Part shown: one piece after another, positions 57,273 to 64,000 of the stretch | Numbering within the stretch: position 1 is the stretch's first letter | How the letters are laid out: each line of letters starts with the position of its first letter | Source of the DNA: Uloborus plumipes | Taxonomy: Eukaryota; Arthropoda; Arachnida; Araneae; Uloboridae | DNA: 64,000 bases | Assembly (NCBI GenBank): GCA_038373865.1 | Contig: JAXGGA010001621.1 | Coordinates: forward strand, 1-64,000 | Direction: 5' to 3' | Made by a program: the position numbers and the translations under genes | The notes under the pieces: model-generated | Seen by the model: only the letters and a program-made list of their open reading frames with translations | The model's database searches: none | What the model was told of the DNA's origin: nothing

Positions 57273-57575
57273 TTAGAAACACTTAAAACTTTTTTCTATA
57301 ACGCTTCTTTTTTCTCGTGTTTCCTTTTCATGTTCGACTAAGCCAGAGCTCTTGTACAGTATCTCTCCTCTTACAAGCATATTAATTTCACTTAGTCCCC
57401 ACAGCTCTCTCTTAAATATTTCTTTAACTCTCTTCATCACTCTTAGACTTCTCTGAATGACAACATTACCACGCTTCTTCAACTGACGATCCCTCCTAGC
57501 TCTATCTTTTGCAAAAGGCGTCATTTTAAGGATTAGATAGACAATTTTTTTGTCCGCACGCATTTTTTTCGGCAT
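57273..57575 (-). CDS. Small basic ORF followed by a poly(A) tract, possible retrocopy or element fragment
   Basis: The 100-codon minus-strand frame starts at ATG (MPKKMRADKKIVYLILKM) and ends in TAA. It is rich in K, R and E (KDRARRDRQLKKRG, MKRVKEIFKRELWGLSEINM) with a likely helical middle and no membrane segment. About five bases after the stop the minus strand has an A-run of about 15-17 (57257-57271), as in a retroposed transcript. No target duplication was identified. I do not recognise the protein. It might derive from a retroelement ORF or a nuclear basic protein. It is the longest plausible non-repeat frame in the right half, but at 100 codons chance remains possible. Confidence 0.28.
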   Translation of the reverse strand: MPKKMRADKKIVYLILKMTPFAKDRARRDRQLKKRGNVVIQRSLRVMKRVKEIFKRELWGLSEINMLVRGEILYKSSGLVEHEKETREKRSVIEKSFKCF

Positions 57576-59855
57576 ATTCTCCGTTATGGATTCTTAGAAG
57601 GGAGCTCTTTTTTCCTTCTTTTAAATGTTTACTCTTCAACATATTTTGAAAGTCATCTTTTTTTTCACTGAGACTTTACTTTCGCTTTCCATGCTATCAT
57701 CTGCTTAGTGCTCCATAAAATACATCTCAGACAACATGTTTCTCAGATAAAAGAAGAAAAGAAAAACTCTGAGATGTTAGTAAGCAGTTTTTTTGTTTCA
57801 TGAAGAAAGTCGGGTTTAGTGTATAAAACTCGGACGTGAGCCCTGCTTTTAACGAAACTTGAAATTCAGGCTTTGCATTCTTTAGCCTTGGTAGACTTTT
57901 CGAAAATACTTTCTTATAATTTTTTTCCTAACGCAAAGAGAAAAGTACTTCATAGTTTTTGTTTCTGAGAGCTATGGTAAAATATCTTGAAAATATACTA
58001 AAAAACTTAAATATATAGCTTTAAAGGTTTTTGAACTAACATATTGAAACAAAATACTTTCACTGGTACCTTTCTCAAAACTTCAAAAGAATAGTTTTCC
58101 CTTATTGGTAGTTTATGCGTCTAAAATGTTTAGATGTATGATGGAATTTCGTATAAAAGTACACTGTTCTACCATCAGTATAAGCAATTATTCAAGCAAA
58201 TTAAAAGAGAAAATAATTAACTACATCACAACATAGAAAAGGATATACTCACATTTTTATTAAAATTTAATGCAATAAATATTTTTTTCTATTGGCTAAA
58301 CAAGAGACATGTTTTCCATTAATCAAAACATTACTTTTTACAAACATAAAATTTTGTACTTAAAAAAGCTATAACATATTGGTCAGCTTAAATGACGTTT
58401 ATATGGTTATTAAAAACAATGCAAAACTGCGAACCAAATACCATCATGAAAGGTAAATTATCTTCTATTCTTAAATTATTCTCCTTTTTTTTTCAAAACA
58501 TTTACCCCCTTCTCCTTGTCTCACCAAAGGTTCCCCCATTACCTCTCTTTCCTCCTTATAACATGTCACTCTGTTTTTATAAACACATTTTCATTCAGAA
58601 AAAAAAAAAAATTTGTTGTCAAGTTTTTTCTTGCCCTGGACCTCCTTTTTATGACAAACTCACAATTTCACAATCCCCTCTGAAAGCATGTCATATTTCG
58701 TGGACGGCTTCGTGTACGTTAAATGTAAACATGATCAAATAAGTAGGCACTACTGTTGTTAAACAATGTGTTACGGGAAGTATCATTTACTTAAAAAAGG
58801 TTTTGTAGATTTAGCAATTCAGCCATATAGTTTTTGGTGCAAAGTGTCATTTTGAAACAAAATCTCTAGTTTAATATTTTATTTCCCCGTGTGTATTTAT
58901 GCTAAAGTTTAATGAAAATTATATTTTAGTTAAATATTAAATTATATTAAATTTAATGCAAGAGACATTTGTTTCTAAAATTATGGTATTATTCCTGTTA
59001 GAATTAACGCAATGAAGAAAATTCAAAAATGAGACGAAATAAATTTGCTCAATTTGCAACAAATGGGGCATAATGAAATAATAATACTGAAATTTAATTC
59101 CTAAAATCTATGATAGTAATGCTCAGATAAAACACTTAGCTCGTATAAGAAAGCTCGTATTGACTAAATAATGTCTGTTAATATTGCTAAATAAACAACT
59201 CTGCTAAGGATAGAAAATTCGATAGCCAGCAATTCTCTTTTTATTTGTCAACGTTGCGCTGCTGATACGAAACAATGTGACTTTTCGTGATAGTTTCTCA
59301 TTTATCACTTTGTAAGTAGATTCACAGCAGACACAAAGTAAATGATATCGCAACGCAGAAACTTTTATTCGAGGAAAACTAACTTTACAACATTGCCGAG
59401 CTGGCACGCTACAATCAGACTTAAGAGAAATGGCTCGCTCTGTGTGTATTGGAGTTGTTTCATAATGGTAAAATATGCATTACTTTAAAAGCAATAACTT
59501 CTAATATATGCATGGTTAAAAATCATTCGTAAAATACACGAAACATAAAAGGTCTTTTTTGTTTAAGAAGATATATTTTTCGTTATGAATCATTTATGAA
59601 ATTGGCGTTTATTAATGATACTAGTGTTATCAGTAGCCAGAAACTATCAACTTGGGTGCAACAGAAATGCTAATATTTGCTGAGCATAAATGTCTTCATT
59701 ATAATAAGGTAGCCTGTTATATCGTTGCTAATTATTTCAATTAATAAGGTAGTATTTCAATATGTGGACCTAGCAACTGCTAACAGTGAAACGCAAGCAT
59801 TAATGTATTTAAAACTGCGTATAATAGAACATTTCGTTGCCATATTATTATAAAA
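57576..59855. other. AT-rich tract, no gene supported
   Basis: The 116-codon plus frame at 58392-58742 runs through poly-pyrimidine and A-run sequence and has no domain, so it is not called. The rest is featureless. Confidence 0.5.
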
Positions 59856-61553
59856 CTAGCGGTACCCGCACGGCTTTGCCCGTGGTATAAAATTAAAAGT
59901 TCATTTGTAAAATAATTGATATAGCAGAAAAAATGCTCTATTTTAGTTTTATTCAACTATAATTCCTTCAAAGTGATATAAAGATCTGATATGGACCCCA
60001 CACTACTTAATTTTACGTGTAAATTTCTTAGTAGATGCCTTAAGTGCTAAAATAGTGCTTGGAGTGAGCAAGATAACAATTCAAACATTTGTATCCCTAG
60101 TTTGCTACGAAACAATGCAAAAAAATGTTTTACAATGATTAATCTCCTAAATATCGTCGATTTTAACATCATTCAGTGGATTTTTCCCAAAATATCGCCA
60201 ACAGCGCCAAATTGAACCTAAATCAAAAAAAAAAAAAAAATTTTTCGACAATTGGCGTCAAATACTTGGCGATCAAAAGCTTGGCGATATATCGCCAAGT
60301 GGTCGCGCCAATTCATATCACTTTTGTTAACCAATTCATATCACCTTGCATTGAAAACACTGATTTACCCGATAAATGGGGTAAAACACCCCCTTGGAAC
60401 ATTCGAATGCAACCCCAAGGGAGATGGACAAAAATAAGCCAAAAGAGAAAATAAGAACAATTTTGTTGATAACAGGAACCAACAGAAATCTTACTAAAGT
60501 TTAAAAGAAGAAGAAAGTTTTCTTTCCTAGCTTAAAAATCAAAACAACAAATTTTCCGAAATGAAACACTTAAAAAAAACGATGCAATATCGCAATTGAT
60601 ACGATATTTCGTTAATCTGTGCTTTAGGTACCCTTTTCTCGCTAAATGAACGATAGGCGCGCCAAGCGTGGTAACCCTAGCTATTTTGCGTTGTTGACTT
60701 TTTGAAAACGCGCCAAGCAGGGTCCCAAAGCATCTTCATCGGGAAAAAGACAGGGTTGCCAGAGAATTGGAACAAAGAAATAATACGCCTCCTCTAAAAA
60801 AAAATTACAAAATACTACTGTTTCCAAACGTTGCCAAAATCAATGTTGCTGAAATGCGAAATCTATGAAAATGAAAAAAAAAAAAAATCCGCCAAATTTT
60901 TTAATTAAGTCATTAGTGTATTGGAAACAGGGTTGCCAGAAAAATACTACCCTCCTTATTTGGGCCGAAAAAATACAACCGTAGAATCAAAAATACTACG
61001 TCTGGCCGTAGCCTACGAAGATTGACGCTGGCAACCCTGGAAAAAGAACGAAACAAAAATAAGTATGAACACGTAACCATAGTAACAACATGAAAAGTTG
61101 ATTTCCGTTGATAAAATAATTCATTTTATCTCTCTTTTCAAACAAATTTTATTATAGAGCTCAACCATTTTAGAATCGTTTGGCTTGCTTTACTGAAGGT
61201 AAGCCTTGAATTTCGGGATTCTAAAAACAATTGTTACAGCTCTCCTGATAATCGTAGAAACTTCGAAAAAACTTCATTTTGTGCAGAAAATTTCAAGCTT
61301 TCGAATGACATAAGACTTGAAAATGTGTGCGAAATATTTCTTCCCTATTTTTATCGAATTTCCGCTAAGAATTCGAATAGAAAAAGAACGAAATGGAATG
61401 TTCGAAAAATCGCTTCGAGGTGCAAAACTACATGCTACAAACTAATTTTGTGCCAAGTGGCATGAAAATCGACCGAACGGTTTTGGCGCTACGCGCGTAA
61501 CAGACAGAAAGAAAGAAAGACAGACAAACCTTCAGCTTTATTATTAGTAGAGA
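59856..61553 (-). mobile_element. Helitron-like element (about 1.7 kb), non-autonomous
   Basis: On the minus strand it starts after A with TCTCTACTAATAATAAAGCT and ends CACGGGCAAAGCCGTGCGGG TACCG then CTAG followed by T. CACGG/CCGTG forms a perfect 5-bp terminal hairpin with a 6-base loop, nine bases before CTAG. This gives the A^T insertion expected of Helitrons. Near the 5' end are (GTCT/TTTC)n and a CCGAACGGTTTTGGCGCTAC block. It contains the 20-bp palindrome CTTGGCGATATATCGCCAAG (60280-60299) and two GGGTTGCCAG blocks (60764, 60930). No Rep/helicase motifs are present. A fragment of the family lies at 39785-40065. Confidence 0.83.
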
Positions 61554-64000
61554 TAGAGATAGAGATGTAACAGTAACACTACAAGAAATATACTTAGAAT
61601 GAATGGAAAGCTAAATATTATTAATACATAAGAATGTAAAGAAGTGTGTTGAAATTTTTTTGAGTGGAAGAAAAAGGAAAGGCGCAATCGTGCGACCCAA
61701 AAGCGGATAATTTTAATATTTTGTATTTAACAATTGTTTAGAAATATTTTGATCACAAATATTACAGATTGAAATATTTAGTTAGTTGATTAGCATTGAC
61801 TTTTTTATTTTATGCATTATTATTTTTGAACATTATGTTACCAAGTTACTTAAATTGAGTAAGATCATGTTTCAAAAATTTTATAAAATTACCTGAAGCG
61901 AAAATTCGCTAACAGAAATTGCAACAATATTTACATTTTTCAGAAAAGCTCTTTATTCGCATACGATATGAAGAAAAATAGCTAGTAAATAATGCAAAAG
62001 TAACACCGTTTCCTTGTATATCAGCCTCGATTTAAAACTAAAGACTCAAGTCAAAGCATATCAATCATTTAAATATGAAACATGATACGTCTTACCACCA
62101 TTTAAGGTAATAACCCAAAGTTCTTCATTTCCAGTCATATAATTAAGAAAATTTTTATTTTCCACCCCACCTTTCAAACCTCTCCCGAAACCCGTAAAAA
62201 TTTAAAACTAATCAGCCTCAACGTCTTTAACGCCCCATTTCGTTCTTAAATCTACACACCTGCTTACCAGTCTCTGTAGCGGAAGAGACCACGAAAAAGT
62301 TCTCAAAACAAACTTTTCAAAGATTCGATTAAGTTTCTAATGGTATTTTGCTGCGTATCAGCTTTGCTTTTGCACCATTAAGGCGATTAAAAAATGTTTT
62401 CATTAGCATAATTAATATTCAGAGTAACGTTTGCGAGGGAAGAATTTGAATTTCAAATTCGTTGTTGCGTTCCCTGTTTCAAACTGGGAAACGGAGATCA
62501 GAGAAGTTGTAATCAAAACAGCAGAAAAAGCAACTTTGTGCGCTAAGTAGAAACTGTGTAAGCTGGTTTGGAAGCTTAATTAGAAATAACAGTGATGCCG
62601 GGCTAAGTAACTCTATTGAATAATTCCGCTGAAAGTACAATCGGGGATTACAGGTCTGCTTTGATTGTAATAAAAAGGTAAAGATATAGGATCAAGAATC
62701 AAAGGAAGAATTTTAATCAATATGTATATAATTTGCATTTTAATAACTGAAAAAAGCTGAAAATAACTTTTATGCATTTCAGTTTTTTCGATACTGTTTA
62801 GAAACAGGAAAACAGGCAAAGAGAGTCAGTATTCTTTTTTTTTTCGTTCATAACTCTATTAGTATTGCATTGTTTGTTATTGCAAAGTACAAATGTTTTT
62901 TTAACAGCTTGAATTTTCAATGGCCCAAAAAACGGCAAAATCAACAGATGAAATCAATTATAAAGTGTTTATCTCACCAATGGTATTCTTTTGATTAAAA
63001 TCTGGAACAATTTAACTCACAGATTCTCTCTTTCTAGACAAATGATTAAATAATATGCAAAAGTATTATTCATGCTAAACATAAACTGTAACTATAACCG
63101 CCCCGCGATTATATCTTTAACTGCTCTCCGAAAACTCGCAGTTAAATTTGATTGTGAATGTTTCGAACAAAATTCATTATGATGAGTAATTATACGTATT
63201 AAATAGTAGTATGTTTTTACGAAATGCACTAAGTATGAAAGGTTAGGTTGAAAACCCATTAGCATTAAAAGCATAGCAACCAACATCGTAAACAAGGTGC
63301 AAGTTAACAAATGAATGTTAAATTATACAAGCCAAGAGCTTGACTCGCACTTGGAAAGCTGTGTGGTTGTATTAATTTTAGGGGCTTACTGGTTGTAGTA
63401 AGAAGACAAATGCGTTTTGCTTCGAGAGGAAAACTAGTAAGTGACAAGGTACGCATATAAATATCCGATTTAAGATTTATTTAAAGTAAATTCTTCTTAA
63501 AAAGAAAAAAAAACAGTATATAATGCTTTGTAATGTCCATAGCTCCAAGTATTTTAGAAGAATATTATTTTTGAAACGGGATCTATCTACGTTGGTGTGA
63601 CAGTGCTCAATTCAATACTTTTCTGCTAGCATCACGTCTCAGCAATCGTTACTTTAAGAGCCGTGCAACGCCAAAAACAATGCCAAGATGGATGCGGGTT
63701 TGTACTAAGCCACTGTCGGTTGACCAACACAAGGCGCATGCAATATGAATCCCGTAAACTCACCATGTAGCTCTTGTTGTGTTGAAAGTAACAAACCAAA
63801 AACTTTCGGAACCTTCCAAAATTGCCCATCATACGCTTTTGGGATTAAGTTGCGAATTCGAAGAGAAATAATCAGCAATAGGTTTTTTATAAAAGAAGTT
63901 TCGTGCTGATAAAATAAGCATGTAGTAAGAGTGGCAATAATTCTTGGTTGGTAATATTGTTTCCTTTCCGTGTTTTCTGAAGCTGTTTAAAAAAAATTCA
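61554..64000. other. AT-rich tract with a homeodomain-site-rich patch
   Basis: Mostly featureless. At 62375-62600 the sequence is less repetitive and includes AAGGCGATTAAAAAATG, TTTTCATTAGCATAATTAAT and GGAAGCTTAATTAGAAATAA, i.e. clustered TAAT/ATTA cores. A conserved regulatory element is possible but unproven. No coding sequence is supported; frames at 63092-63310 and 63632-63832 have no domain. Confidence 0.4.

Noticed and set aside
58392..58742. 116-codon plus-strand frame
   Set aside because: Low-complexity Phe/Pro/Lys composition from polypyrimidine and A-run DNA, with no domain, no splice or polyA context.

Overview
This is a eukaryotic, strongly AT-rich window made almost entirely of transposable elements, their relics and simple repeats. 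The mix (short TA-flanked DNA elements, pogo/Tigger, hAT and Harbinger MITEs, Helitron-like elements ending in CTAG, tRNA-derived SINEs, long poly-A and poly-C runs, intron-like structure) fits an arthropod nuclear genome, plausibly a chelicerate such as a spider. The clade is an inference from repeat style only. There is no bacterial-type operon, no rRNA, no CRISPR array and no long intact gene.

Layout. 0-5 kb: a TA-flanked MITE (875-1184) and a pogo-type element (3140-4854) with a transposase that has lost its catalytic domain. 5-7.5 kb: a Harbinger-like MITE, then a nested double palindrome (5316-7531 containing 5666-7190). 7.9-13.3 kb: three old copies of one dispersed repeat, a perfect 21-bp hairpin and a TIR element with a repeated word (11265-12378). 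About 14.7 kb: the only well-formed host-gene signal, a 3'-terminal coding exon on the minus strand with splice acceptor, stop and AATAAA. 16.4-17.3 kb: another TIR element. 18.8-21.4 kb: a 2.6-kb palindrome that reads as two Helitron-like elements joined head to head. 22-29.6 kb: GC-richer islands, a small MITE, and a decayed member of a repetitive transposase-like gene family (28.3-29.6 kb). 29.8-31.7 kb: a duplication, a long (AT)n tract and another TIR element. 32-42 kb: solo-LTR-like sequence, fold-back MITE, short Helitron-like copies, a 147-bp tandem array and other tandem repeats. 43-44 kb: two tRNA-Asn relics. 45-56.8 kb: three copies of one Helitron-like family, each carrying a 72-bp minisatellite. 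One holds a SINE with its target duplication, and one sits inside a hAT element that still has its 8-bp target duplication. 59.9-61.6 kb: a further Helitron-like element.

The most interesting pattern is that several unrelated TA-flanked element families each carry their own short word (10-16 bp) repeated through the element. The family with coding capacity is pogo-like, so these words could be transposase-binding arrays. The second is the pair of giant palindromes, which could form long double-stranded RNA if transcribed. The host content is probably intron or intergenic DNA of a minus-strand gene ending near 14.7 kb, but upstream exons could not be identified.
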